NCBI GenBank assembly: GCA_022763185.1 | Contig: JALEGL010000005.1 | Location: 165,498-229,497 of the forward strand | Source: a bacterium | Lineage (GTDB): Bacteria > Bdellovibrionota_G > JALEGL01 | Direction: 5' to 3' | Length of the DNA: 64,000 nt | Shown here: piece after piece, positions 49,477-58,912 of the stretch | Layout: each line of letters opens with the position of its first letter | Position numbering within the stretch: position 1 is the first letter of the stretch | The notes under the pieces: generated by a model | What the model was told of the DNA's origin: nothing | Database searches by the model: none | What the model saw: the letters and a program-made list of their open reading frames with translations, nothing else | Translations under genes and position numbers: made by a program

Positions 49477-50277
49477 TTAACAAAAAAATTGTTTAATATC
49501 TTCAACTAATTTTTTTGGTTCTTCTAATTGGACCATATGGCCACAGTTTGGGTAAATTTTCAACCGTGCTTTTGGAATCTCTTGATTTAAAATTTCACTA
49601 TGCCTTAATGGCGTTAATCTATCTTCTTCTCCAACAAGAACTAAAGTTTCTACATCAATCTTTTTTAAATTTTCTTTACCGATTTTATATGTATTTAAAG
49701 CATTGACTTGATGTTTTAAACCAATACTGCTTTGTGGATACTCTTTATTGATCATTCTATTTTTTTCATGTTCTAATAGAACTTGATCAGACAAAACTTT
49801 ACTGCCAAATAGCCAAGGCAACACTGTTTCAAGAATTAAGTTTGAATTTATATTATTTTCTTGAAGCTTAAAAATTGAATCAATATGAAACTTGGAAACA
49901 TCTGAGATTTGGTCATATGACGATAATAAAATAGCTTTTACAATTTTTTCTGGATAATTTAGACAAATCTCTTGTGCAATCGCTGCCCCCATAGAATGTC
50001 CAAGAAAATAAGTCTTTTTGATCTCTAAAACATCCATCAACGCCAATGTGTCTCTGGCCAACATCTTAACTGAATAAGGTTCATCAGGTGTTTCTGATTG
50101 GCCTGTACCACGGTTATCAAAAATCAAAACACGAAAACTCTGCTTTAAATCATCAACAACTTCTTGCCAAATTCCATGATCCGCACTTAAGCCGGCATTT
50201 AAAACCAAATATGATTCACCCTGACCATGCAGCTCATAATACATATTGATTCCAGTTTTAAGCTTAATCTTTGGCAT
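49477..50277 (-). CDS. Alpha/beta-hydrolase
   Basis: 266 residues from MPKIKLKTGINMYYEL at 50277; the hydrophobic upstream extension to 50340 (MMYLKRYFFLVIVF) could instead be a signal anchor. Alpha/beta-hydrolase features: LNAGLSADHGIWQEV oxyanion region, FDNRGTGQSETPDE, nucleophile Ser in FLGHSMGAAIAQE, Asp in VLVGEEDRLTP and catalytic His in YPNCGHMVQLEEP. Like many small esterases or hydrolases; the substrate is unknown. A TTTTTAAGGCTCTAAC tandem repeat (two copies) lies at about 49422-49453, between this gene and pfk. Confidence 0.85.
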   Translation of the reverse strand: MPKIKLKTGINMYYELHGQGESYLVLNAGLSADHGIWQEVVDDLKQSFRVLIFDNRGTGQSETPDEPYSVKMLARDTLALMDVLEIKKTYFLGHSMGAAIAQEICLNYPEKIVKAILLSSYDQISDVSKFHIDSIFKLQENNINSNLILETVLPWLFGSKVLSDQVLLEHEKNRMINKEYPQSSIGLKHQVNALNTYKIGKENLKKIDVETLVLVGEEDRLTPLRHSEILNQEIPKARLKIYPNCGHMVQLEEPKKLVEDIKQFFC

Positions 50278-50422
50278 CAACCCTTTTTTATCAAACGAGA
50301 ATACAATAACCAGAAAAAAATATCTTTTGAGATACATCAACTAAAAGTACTAAAATGTAGCCGGTGCCTTTTATACGCATTAAAAAACAATTGTTGGATT
50401 TTCTTGTGCGTATATTTTTATA

Positions 50423-53400
50423 TTAATGATGTTTTTCAATAGACTCTATATGGACTATTCCATCTTTATGCTTCCAATGAATCCGCCAAGCTTTTTTCTC
50501 CAGTGGAGAATAGTGTAATTTTTCTTTATTCACATATTCTTTATATCCGTAGGTAGCAATGTATTTTTCTATGCCGTTTTCTTTTATAAAATTAACAAAG
50601 TTTTCATAATACAACTTTTTTACAGAATTGGGCAGCTTTGCAAACTTTTTTTCAAAGCCATCCATAAAGACAAACGCATACTCTGGCAATTCATTTTCTT
50701 GATCTGCTATTATTTCATCTGTGTTTTCTGTTTCTGCTCCCGTTTCTATTTTTTTCACTTTTTTTAAACTTGATTTGATCTCTTGTGCAATAGACATATT
50801 TTCAGACCCGACCAAATCCAAACATCGAATCAATATACCTTGCGCCTTATGAGCGTCTTCGTCCTTCATGGCCTTTAAAAAACCGGGCTTTAACTCTTTG
50901 TTTTCTGCTACAAATTTTCTAGCAAAAAATTCTTGCTCTTGATCAAGCCCAGAAAAGACAGTCTGATAAACATAATAATAACGGGCATGATCCAACATGG
51001 GTAAATAATTTTTATCGGTCAACATTAACCTATTATTTTGATTGTTGGCAGCCGTTAACTTTTTATTAACTGCATCAAAGTTACTTTGAATTATACTTGT
51101 CAAACGTTTTTCAATAAAGAGGATCAAACGCTGATATGCCTTTTCTTTTTTATTTTTTTTGCCCCAATGGTACAGAAGAATAGAAATGGCTTTTTGTTCT
51201 TCAGAAGACTTTATGGCTTGAGCAAATTTTTCAAAAACTGTGCTTTGAGAGACTATATCAACCTGCGGTTGAGTGGCCGAAAGCGTAACTCTTGGCTCAA
51301 ATGCGTCAAAAACAAAATCAAAAAACAAATCTTCGTTAAAAGATGACAAGCTTTGAAAGATATGGTGCTCGCTTAAGTTTTCAATTTGATCTTCAAGAGA
51401 ATCATCATACTTTTCCATTTCGTCTTTTACTATAATTTGCAGCATATAGTCTAAAGCAAGATTTTGATTTGCTTTTTTTTGACTTAACTTAGGTTTGTAG
51501 TTGTAAATTTCTTGGTAAATCTTTAACTGTATATCTTTTATTGAATCTTGCTCTAAACTGACTTCAAGATCTTGATAGGGCATATGATTGTTCATGTTAT
51601 GATTCAATGCTTGAGCATAAATCCTAAAAATAAGATCAATTTTTTCTGAGCTTAGGCTCGGAAAAACCGTTTTAATTTTTTTGTAATCCTCAATTAGTTT
51701 TTTGAGCCCCGCTGGATCAACTTTAAATATTTTATTTTCTGGTCTGCTTTTGTATCTCTTAGGATCAAAAACAGCTTCTAAGCGAGGAAAAAAGTTTTTT
51801 AAAAATCTTGAATTTTTATAATAACTTTTATTCGTGTGTTCTTTTAAGTCATTATATGTCACGTAGAGTATTTCATGATAAGCTCTTTGCTCAACTCTCT
51901 TAAAAAATTGATATACTTTACCGGCTCGTTTCTCGCCATAAACATGCTTGATAAACTCAAAAAAGAAGTTTGCAATTGTACCGCTCTTACTTTCAACAAG
52001 TAAAAGGTTTCGCGTATACTGAATAAGTCCAGATTTTTCTAAATTGTCTACTACCTCTTCTTTATATTTATTCCCCGTCAAGCTTGTATCTACTAAAATT
52101 TCACCTCTCGCATCAAGAAGCCTTTGTAAAGTTTCACACATTTGTTGACTAGGTTTTTCTTTTACACTGATTCTGCAAAGCTCCAAAAGCCTGTTGGCCA
52201 ATATCATGCATTGAGAAGGTATGTTGCCCAATAAAATTGCCTGCCTGCAAGCCCACGAATCCCAAACTTTGATTTCATTGTCATCCAGGTATTCCTGAAT
52301 CAAAACCATATTTTCTTCATCATCATCTGAATTTTTTTCATCCGTTTCAGCATCATCGCGGTGACCAATGGTTTCTAACTGCTCAACATCCGTTAAACCA
52401 TAAACATCTTGCGCTCCAGGCTGTATTGTTGTTTCAAATGGACTTATGGTCCATTGGGCTTCATGTTCAATCCATTGTTTGGCCGCGGCGACTGTCATCA
52501 GGTTGTGCTTTTGTGGTCGGGATCGAACATAAACGTTTTGATCTGAATTATTGATAAGGTATAATTTATCCCCTTCAATACGAATATCCTGCCCCCAATA
52601 ACGCTCTTTGCTTCTGTTGTTGTAATGATCCATTGCGTGAATAAAATCTTTAGTTTTTTGGCTCATGTTTCTAGAGAAGACTTCTTCACTCATACCCATT
52701 TCATTCGGTTTTGCGCCAGGCAAAATTTGTATGGCAAACAAATAAGTCCTAGGAGCATCTTGATCCGTATAGTCTGTCCCTGGGCTAGCCCCAGTGTATG
52801 TTTTTTGCCACAACTCAAGTCTGGGTATGACAACATTGTTAACCCCTAATTTATTTTCTTGTTGACGAAACCTTTCATAAGCTCTCCACTCCTCAATTGC
52901 TCCTCCTTTTGGCAAATGGATGATATAATTTTGTCCAAAATCCTTTGCATACAATAAGGTTGCGTGTTGAGGACTGCTCATCATTGTTTTTTCACTGATG
53001 CCTATATCTTTTAAATCAAAGTTTATATCAAATTGACTGATCTGATTGGATTGAGCTAGACTGAGATTCTGCTCTTGACTGTTGTTAAATGGTACCGGTA
53101 CAATACTGTGATTTCCATCCTTGGTGCTTGTTTTTGTGTTTTTAACAATGTCACCCTTTGAAGTAACCTCATAGTTTGAAAGCTCTTGTTTAACTGAAGC
53201 TTGTGTTTTTTGTGCAACTCCAGTGTCAGTCGGTTTTGCACTACTTGGCTTTATGGCTTCTGATTGCGTGGGACTGGGATTAAGATCATGGTCTTTAGGC
53301 CCTTGATCGGAGGCATCCTTTGCCTCTTGTGATCTAAATATTTTTTGATTAATGCTCTTAAGCAACTCTATTATTTTTAATAGCTCACGGGCTATAATTG

Positions 53401-54298
53401 CAAACTTATCATTATTTTTTGCTGCTTTTGTCAGCATTCGTATAAGGCTTTTCCCTGCAATTTGGCCGGCTACACCCGATAACACAGATATTAAAACGTC
53501 TTTACAGAGGGCTCCCAACACTTTTCCAGCTTCATAATACTGGCCCTGATAAAGCTTTTTGCCAAAGTGTACAAGTTCTGTTCCAACCGTGTAAACGGCA
53601 TAACTTGTAAGCAGCGTCCAAGCAACCGGTCCCAAACCGTTAAACACTCCAATTATAACTCCAATTGATGCGCTGATCGCAGCATTTAAAGCATCATCTT
53701 TTACGTCAAAATCAAATGCTCCATCCGAAAGACCTGCCATAAAACTATTGTTTTCTTCTTGGTTGAGCTGATGGTGACCTGATTGCGCATATGCACTGGG
53801 AAGGACCGCATTGAAAAGAGATCCAGATTCAAATGAACGGGCTTGGCTCCAGCGCAATGTTTCCCCACCTCTTATTTCTAAGTAACATGCACCCGGATAT
53901 TTACATTCTGCATCATTTATTCTGATAAACTTTATATAGATATTGCTATATGCTTCATCAACTTCAAACCCTTCTTGAGCAATCAGTGTTTGAATTTTTT
54001 TGGAAAGTTCATTCAAGCCATAAATAGCGGCTCCAAACTGAAGAGGTTTTTTATCATGCTGATCCACCCTCCCAATAAATTGGGCTTTTAGAATACCTTG
54101 TTCAATGCTGACTTCTGTTTGGATATGCTTTTGAGCATACTCAACGAGCTCTTGCATATGGATTGTGTTTTCTTGAGTATACGCTTTTGACTTGACGTTG
54201 CTGGGTGATTGCGCCGCAAGAGACGACACCATACTTTGACTGAGTAAAATTAAAATTAAGCTGTAGTGAATACTAAAGCGTTTTAAAGATTGAACCAT
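50423..54298 (-). CDS. Very large secreted protein, toxin-like layout
   Basis: 1291 residues from MVQSLKRFSIHYSLIL at 54298, after AGGGG; the frame extends to 54376. Signal peptide ends near SMVSSLAAQ. Then: an N-terminal domain (about 35-180); a Gly/Ala-rich hydrophobic segment at about 205-285 (AISASIGVIIGVFNGLGPVA); a Ser/Thr/Pro/Gln spacer (320-420); a region at 440-600 that weakly resembles a kinase-like fold (EEWRAYERF, YLFAIQILPGA, YWGQDIRIEGDKLYLIN); a long helical part; and a C-terminal 89 residues like RelE/ParE (GFEKKFAKLPNSVKKLYYE, KAWRIHWKHKDGIVHIESI). The layout suggests a polymorphic toxin or effector, inferred only. Confidence 0.6.
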   Translation of the reverse strand: MVQSLKRFSIHYSLILILLSQSMVSSLAAQSPSNVKSKAYTQENTIHMQELVEYAQKHIQTEVSIEQGILKAQFIGRVDQHDKKPLQFGAAIYGLNELSKKIQTLIAQEGFEVDEAYSNIYIKFIRINDAECKYPGACYLEIRGGETLRWSQARSFESGSLFNAVLPSAYAQSGHHQLNQEENNSFMAGLSDGAFDFDVKDDALNAAISASIGVIIGVFNGLGPVAWTLLTSYAVYTVGTELVHFGKKLYQGQYYEAGKVLGALCKDVLISVLSGVAGQIAGKSLIRMLTKAAKNNDKFAIIARELLKIIELLKSINQKIFRSQEAKDASDQGPKDHDLNPSPTQSEAIKPSSAKPTDTGVAQKTQASVKQELSNYEVTSKGDIVKNTKTSTKDGNHSIVPVPFNNSQEQNLSLAQSNQISQFDINFDLKDIGISEKTMMSSPQHATLLYAKDFGQNYIIHLPKGGAIEEWRAYERFRQQENKLGVNNVVIPRLELWQKTYTGASPGTDYTDQDAPRTYLFAIQILPGAKPNEMGMSEEVFSRNMSQKTKDFIHAMDHYNNRSKERYWGQDIRIEGDKLYLINNSDQNVYVRSRPQKHNLMTVAAAKQWIEHEAQWTISPFETTIQPGAQDVYGLTDVEQLETIGHRDDAETDEKNSDDDEENMVLIQEYLDDNEIKVWDSWACRQAILLGNIPSQCMILANRLLELCRISVKEKPSQQMCETLQRLLDARGEILVDTSLTGNKYKEEVVDNLEKSGLIQYTRNLLLVESKSGTIANFFFEFIKHVYGEKRAGKVYQFFKRVEQRAYHEILYVTYNDLKEHTNKSYYKNSRFLKNFFPRLEAVFDPKRYKSRPENKIFKVDPAGLKKLIEDYKKIKTVFPSLSSEKIDLIFRIYAQALNHNMNNHMPYQDLEVSLEQDSIKDIQLKIYQEIYNYKPKLSQKKANQNLALDYMLQIIVKDEMEKYDDSLEDQIENLSEHHIFQSLSSFNEDLFFDFVFDAFEPRVTLSATQPQVDIVSQSTVFEKFAQAIKSSEEQKAISILLYHWGKKNKKEKAYQRLILFIEKRLTSIIQSNFDAVNKKLTAANNQNNRLMLTDKNYLPMLDHARYYYVYQTVFSGLDQEQEFFARKFVAENKELKPGFLKAMKDEDAHKAQGILIRCLDLVGSENMSIAQEIKSSLKKVKKIETGAETENTDEIIADQENELPEYAFVFMDGFEKKFAKLPNSVKKLYYENFVNFIKENGIEKYIATYGYKEYVNKEKLHYSPLEKKAWRIHWKHKDGIVHIESIEKHH

Positions 54299-54654
54299 TT
54301 TTTCCCCTGCTGTGTTTTTTAGCCCCGCATAAAAATAAATAATTTTTATGATTATATAAAAATTATTTGCGGCCAATATAAAACGTTTTTAGTTTTTTTG
54401 CAACACGTTATTTAGAAACAAAAGGAATTTACCCTCAGCAGTTTTTCCCCATTCCATTCAAGATATTTTTTGCACCTTAGAATACATGGTGCTGGAAAAA
54501 ATTGAATACCGCAAGCAGTCTAAAAAACTTTCTTCATGGCTTTATGGCAGAATAAAAAACCTTTGCCTCAGCAAAGCATCCTTAGTATTTTAAAACCTGT
54601 TTATTAATGTTTTAGCCTATTGATACGCAGCTCTTAGAAAAAACACCCTAGCCT
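54299..54654. other. Intergenic gap, no gene seen
   Basis: 356 bp between the metG stop and the large secreted-protein start, containing the latter's AT-rich leader and promoter. A weak hairpin GCACCT..ATGGTGC lies at about 54473-54492. No protein-like frame or repeat is seen. Confidence 0.5.
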
Positions 54655-56196
54655 TTAGGCTTTCTTTAGGTCTATTCTTGGAAATAATGGCTCAGCTTTT
54701 TCTATATTTACTGAACCATCAAGCACCTTAAAATACTCAGCTTGATCAATGTTAGTATTTTTCACACCCAGCCTACAAAAAAGATCTTGCATTTTCTTTG
54801 GCATCACCGGCTGCAGCAAAACGGCACTGACTCTTATCGATTCAATACAAAAGGCCAAAACATGACCTGCTTTTGCAATATCTTCTTTGGCCATTTTCCA
54901 TGGGGCTTTTTCATCCACATATTGATTGACCTGCGTCAACACATCAAAGATTTTTCCTACTGCCTGATCTGGCGCCATATGATCTATGTGGTTTTTGACC
55001 TCGGCTTTCAGTGACAAAACTTTGTTTTTTAAACGCTCTTCTTCTTGACTCAACTCTTGCATGGCTGGCATCTTGCCCGCAAAATACTTGCCCACCAAAT
55101 TACTGACTCTATTAAGTAAGTTGCCCAAGTTGTTGGCCAAGTCTGTATTGATCCTGCTCACAACCAAGTCTTGAGAAAACTGCGCATCGTTGCCCAAGCG
55201 AATATCCCGGATCAAAAAGTAGCGTAAAGCATCCACACCCACCAAATTTTTCATGTCCAAAGGTTTGATCACCGCGCCTTTGGATTTACTCATTTTTTCA
55301 TCGTTGTTTGTTAACCACCAGCCATGGGCAAATATGGTTTTGGGCAAGTCAACGCCAAGCGCCATCAACATGGTAGGCCAATACACGGCATGGGTCATAA
55401 GAATATCTTTACCAATCAAATGAATGGCGCCATTAGGTCTTTTCCACCATTGTTCAAATGTGTGTAGTTGTTCTTTTTGTTTGAGTCCAACAGCTGCCGC
55501 ATAATTGATCAAGGCATCAAACCAAACATAGGTGACATAATTTGAATCAAAAGGTAATTCTATGCCCCAGCTTAAACGCTCTTTGGGACGGCTGATGCAC
55601 AAATCATTCAAAGGTTTTTTTAAAAAACCTAAAACCTCGTTCTTTTTACTTTTTGGCAAAATAAAATCGTCGTGGCTTTCAATGTATTGAATCAATTTGT
55701 CTTGATAGGCAGACATTTTAAAGAAGTAATTTTGTTCGGTAATTTTCTCTACCTCATTGCCTTGTGGACTTTTACCATCGATCAAGTCTTTTTCTGTGTA
55801 AAACACTTCTTCGCTTTGCGCGTACCAGCCTTCGTATTCTTTGGCATAAATTTCATCTTTATCAAACAGTTCCTGTAAACAGTGTTGCACAACTTTTTTA
55901 TGCTCTTTGTCTGTGGTGCGATAAAACACATCGTATTTTATGTTTAACTCTTTCCAGATTTGCACAAAGTTTTGCGCCATTTCATCGCAGTGTGCTTGTG
56001 GATCTTTGTCCCTGGCCAAGGCTGCTTTTTGCACTTTTTGACCATGCTCATCCGTTCCGGTTAAAAGAAGGGTTTCATCACCAAACAAGCGGTGATAACG
56101 GGTCATGATATCCGCGACCACCGTGGTATAGGCATGGCCTATATGAGGGGTGTCGTTGACATAATACAAAGGAGTGGTCATGTAAAAACGCTTCAT
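54655..56196 (-). CDS. metG: Methionyl-tRNA synthetase
   Basis: Class I synthetase charging tRNA-Met, 513 residues, short form. HIGH motif in DTPHIGHAYTTVVADI, KMSKS in NNDEKMSKSKGAVIKPL, anticodon-binding DALRYFLIRDIRLGND and ANNLGNLLNRVSNLVG. The connective peptide reads EGWYAQSEEVFYTEKDLI, without the Cys knuckle pairs of the zinc-binding types. No C-terminal tRNA-binding (EMAP-like) domain is attached. It is divergent from holA by 78 bp. Confidence 0.96.
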   Translation of the reverse strand: MKRFYMTTPLYYVNDTPHIGHAYTTVVADIMTRYHRLFGDETLLLTGTDEHGQKVQKAALARDKDPQAHCDEMAQNFVQIWKELNIKYDVFYRTTDKEHKKVVQHCLQELFDKDEIYAKEYEGWYAQSEEVFYTEKDLIDGKSPQGNEVEKITEQNYFFKMSAYQDKLIQYIESHDDFILPKSKKNEVLGFLKKPLNDLCISRPKERLSWGIELPFDSNYVTYVWFDALINYAAAVGLKQKEQLHTFEQWWKRPNGAIHLIGKDILMTHAVYWPTMLMALGVDLPKTIFAHGWWLTNNDEKMSKSKGAVIKPLDMKNLVGVDALRYFLIRDIRLGNDAQFSQDLVVSRINTDLANNLGNLLNRVSNLVGKYFAGKMPAMQELSQEEERLKNKVLSLKAEVKNHIDHMAPDQAVGKIFDVLTQVNQYVDEKAPWKMAKEDIAKAGHVLAFCIESIRVSAVLLQPVMPKKMQDLFCRLGVKNTNIDQAEYFKVLDGSVNIEKAEPLFPRIDLKKA

Positions 56197-56274
56197 CCGC
56201 TCTTACTACACCAAGCGAATCAGCAAATGCAAATTCTCCTTGCAATATGAAACAAATACAGGCATCACAATGTT

Positions 56275-57213
56275 GTGCAATCGCCTCCACCCATACGCAT
56301 CCTTTTTGGTGACAATCGTTTTTTACAAAATCTAGAATACCAAAAAGCCAAAGACAGCATGGAGCAAGCCGGGGAGTTCAATGAAGTCAATTTCAATGCT
56401 GAACAAGACGGTTGGAAAAGCATTTTTGATCAAGCCAACACCTTTGCTTTAATGGCGCCCAAACAATTGTTTAAAGTTTATTTAAATAAAGACTTTAAAG
56501 AAGAAGACACCAAAACCTGGGAAGCCTATTTAAAGTCGCCTTCAGATTTTACTCAGATCATTGTTTTTGCTCCCAAGCTGGACAAACGCAAAAAACTGAC
56601 CAAACTTTTGCAAAAGCACAAACTGTTGCAAGAATGCCCGCAGCCCTCTCTTCATGAAATGGGTTCTTGGCTAAAACGCTTTAGCCAAGAAAAAAACCTA
56701 AGCTTTGACCCTCAAGCCAGCACCCTTTTATTGGACTACCTTGGCGCTGACCTTGCCAAACTGTTTAACAGTCTGGAAAAACTTGCCTTGTATAAACATC
56801 CTCAAACACAGGTTAGCCTTGAAGACATTCATCAAGTTATTTTACAGTCCAGTGGTCAAGATATTTTTACTTTGATTGACTTTGTTTTTGAACAGAAGAA
56901 AAAACAAGCTTTGGAAACCTTAAAATTTATTTTACAAGGCGGTGACCACCCTTTGGTTGTTTTAAGCTTGTTGATTCGGCATACGCGTATTCTTATGCTG
57001 TGCAAAACTCTTCAAGCTAGCCCTCCTGCCAGCATTGCTAAAAAGGCCGGCATACCGCCTTTTACGGTGAAAAAATATGTACAGCAATCCAAACACTTGT
57101 CCGGTCAAAAATTGTATCAGGTGTTTACACAGCTCAATCACCTGGACACGCAGTTTAAGTCCAGCCCCGTTCCTGCCCGATGGCAGCTAGAACAATTTAT
57201 CATTGCTCTCTAG
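56275..57213 (+). CDS. holA: DNA polymerase III delta subunit
   Basis: Clamp-loader delta, 312 residues, starting at a GTG at 56275 (MQSPPPIRILFGDNRFLQNL after initiation); no in-frame ATG is available upstream. Features: N-terminal strand IRILFGDNRFL, IIVFAPKLDKRKKLTKLL, LLLDYLGADLAKLFNSLEKL, SGQDIFTLIDFVFEQKKKQA, and C-terminal collar region QLNHLDTQFKSSPVPARWQL. Family conservation is low, but these match HolA in order. Delta opens the beta clamp for loading. Confidence 0.88.
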   Translation: MQSPPPIRILFGDNRFLQNLEYQKAKDSMEQAGEFNEVNFNAEQDGWKSIFDQANTFALMAPKQLFKVYLNKDFKEEDTKTWEAYLKSPSDFTQIIVFAPKLDKRKKLTKLLQKHKLLQECPQPSLHEMGSWLKRFSQEKNLSFDPQASTLLLDYLGADLAKLFNSLEKLALYKHPQTQVSLEDIHQVILQSSGQDIFTLIDFVFEQKKKQALETLKFILQGGDHPLVVLSLLIRHTRILMLCKTLQASPPASIAKKAGIPPFTVKKYVQQSKHLSGQKLYQVFTQLNHLDTQFKSSPVPARWQLEQFIIAL

Positions 57214-57269
57214 TTGAACAATTCAAAACACACTAAGCCAAGTATTGTAAAACTGCTTGCTGTAGCCAT

Positions 57270-57296
57270 AAAAAAAGCCCGCATGTGCGGGCTTTT
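57270..57296 (-). terminator. Bidirectional terminator between holA and the 57323 barrel gene
   Basis: AAAAAAGCCCGCA / TGCGGGCTTTT hairpin, with an A-run on the left and T-run on the right, so it can end transcripts from both convergent genes. Confidence 0.85.
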
Positions 57297-57322
57297 AATA
57301 AAATTTATGATTTGTTTAATAA

Positions 57323-57868
57323 TTAAAATGTTGCTTTGATTTCTGCACCTGCTGAAAAGTTCCAAAAAGTCCCTCCGTCAGCAACGTTATTATAAATCAC
57401 CCTAGCTGTTGGTCCTGCAACCAAGAAATCATTAATAGGAAATTCATACCCCCCAGCAAAACCTAAAGCCAAACCTAAATCACTTTCTGCTGAAACGCTG
57501 GTTCCTAAAATTTCAGTGTCTACTTTAAGCTTAGACAAACCAATGGAAGGTCTAATGTAGGCATTGTCTTGTAAATAATATTGACCACCCAACATAAAAC
57601 CATTGTTCTTGGTATCAACATCATTTTTGGAGTACGCAGTGGTAAATAAGTCAATCATTCCAATCCACTCATCTGTTAACTGGTAACCTACTCTTAAGCT
57701 TACACCAACACCTGTATCAGATTCTGTTTCACCACCATCAGCTGCAACACCAACACCAAAATTTAAATCTGCTGCTACGTGAAAGCCATTGTTTTCTTGT
57801 GCTTTTGCCGTGAAGCTAAGCAAACTTATCCCTAGAAGAATTGTTAAAAAGAATTTATTTTTCATCAT
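57323..57868 (-). CDS. Small outer-membrane beta-barrel protein
   Basis: About 181 residues from MMKNKFFLTILLGISLLSF. Signal ends AKAQ. Eight-strand-type barrel layout: NGFHVAADLNFGVG, TGVGVSLRVGYQLTDEWIG, GFMLGGQYYLQDNAYIRPS, LGLALGFAGGYEFPINDFLV, and a final FWNFSAGAEIKATF with the C-terminal Phe signal. It resembles OmpW/OmpA-type and Opa-like small barrels; the family is not certain. Confidence 0.8.
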   Translation of the reverse strand: MMKNKFFLTILLGISLLSFTAKAQENNGFHVAADLNFGVGVAADGGETESDTGVGVSLRVGYQLTDEWIGMIDLFTTAYSKNDVDTKNNGFMLGGQYYLQDNAYIRPSIGLSKLKVDTEILGTSVSAESDLGLALGFAGGYEFPINDFLVAGPTARVIYNNVADGGTFWNFSAGAEIKATF

Positions 57869-58159
57869 AGATAGCAATCTATTTTATTTTTTATACTAGC
57901 GCAAAAAAAAAGTGTTTTTACTTACTTTATCGTTATCAATATAAAAAAGGCTCTTTACAAATCCTATAAAAAACAGAAGCACTTCTACCTAATCTTAGTG
58001 ACATTTTTGCGCACTTAGGCAGAATTAAAGCTACCCCTTGACTGGAATCTCTGTGCGCTTACCTTATAACTATCTGTAATTTAAGCACTTTAAAAAAGTC
58101 GTTTTTGGCTTTTAATTTGCAACATATTACACATAGTACTTTAAGAAAGGGGCTGTTTT

Positions 58160-58336
58160 ATGAATCACATCATCAAACAAAAACAAGACAAAGAACGTTC
58201 TAAAGAACAGTTTGAACCCATTCCTCTCTATGTCCCACAATTTGATATGCCCGCCTTTGAACCACGTGAAGAAGATGAACTCAAAGATAAAAATGACAAC
58301 ACGTCTGAACGCGGCGTTTGGATTACTGAAATATAA
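58160..58336 (+). CDS. Small 58-residue charged protein
   Basis: MNHIIKQKQDKERSKEQFEP then IPLYVPQFDMPAFEPREEDE and a tail ending SERGVWITEI. A strong ribosome-binding site AAAGGGG is 7 bases upstream of the ATG. The sequence is hydrophilic and rich in Lys, Glu and Asp, likely disordered and cytosolic. A minus-strand open frame over the same bases is less likely. It lies 75 bp upstream of a barrel gene. Family not recognised. Confidence 0.6.
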   Translation: MNHIIKQKQDKERSKEQFEPIPLYVPQFDMPAFEPREEDELKDKNDNTSERGVWITEI

Positions 58337-58411
58337 CAAAAAAACCAACTCAAGCCTTTGATATGATGAAAATTATTGACGCGTCTAGGCTTGCGCACTA
58401 TAACACTAAGC

Positions 58412-58903
58412 ATGGTTAAAAAATTTGTTTTAGCATTTTGCTTAATGCTGGTTTTTTTTATTTCATCTGCGCAAGCTGAAATGACAGCCGCTCCAGGGGA
58501 CTACTCTCTGCGTATTAAAATGGGCCCTGCCTTTAACGTACAAAACTGGGAAGATCAAATGCGCGTTGGCGGTGAATTTGACTACGAACTGGGCTACAGC
58601 ATGGGCGTTAATTTTTTAACCTTGTTTGGTATCGGGGATAACTTTCGTTTTCAAATGATTCCAAGTCTTCGTTATGACTATCTCTATATTGGACCCGCTT
58701 CTTTTCATGGCCTACTGGGTCTTGGGTATGGGCGCCTGGAAAAAGACAACACTTTGGACATGCGCTTGGGTACAGGCGTAATTTTACCGCTGGGAGATCA
58801 CTATGAAGTGACCAGCGATCTCAACTTTTTTACCAGCCTTGCTGGTGCCAATGGCACCCCCATCACCATGGAGTGGCTTTTGGGCTTTGGATTTAAGTTT
58901 TAA
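58412..58903 (+). CDS. Small exported barrel-like protein
   Basis: 163 residues from MVKKFVLAFCLMLVFFISSA at 58412; signal ends AQA. The mature part alternates short strands and turns (GDYSLRIKMGPAFNVQNW, GGEFDYELGYSMGVNFLT, SLRYDYLYIGPASFHGLLG, MEWLLGFGFKF) and ends in Phe, as expected for an outer-membrane barrel of the OmpA/porin-like type. Ten bases downstream lies the convergent propeller gene. Confidence 0.78.
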   Translation: MVKKFVLAFCLMLVFFISSAQAEMTAAPGDYSLRIKMGPAFNVQNWEDQMRVGGEFDYELGYSMGVNFLTLFGIGDNFRFQMIPSLRYDYLYIGPASFHGLLGLGYGRLEKDNTLDMRLGTGVILPLGDHYEVTSDLNFFTSLAGANGTPITMEWLLGFGFKF

Positions 58904-58912
58904 TCACCGTTT

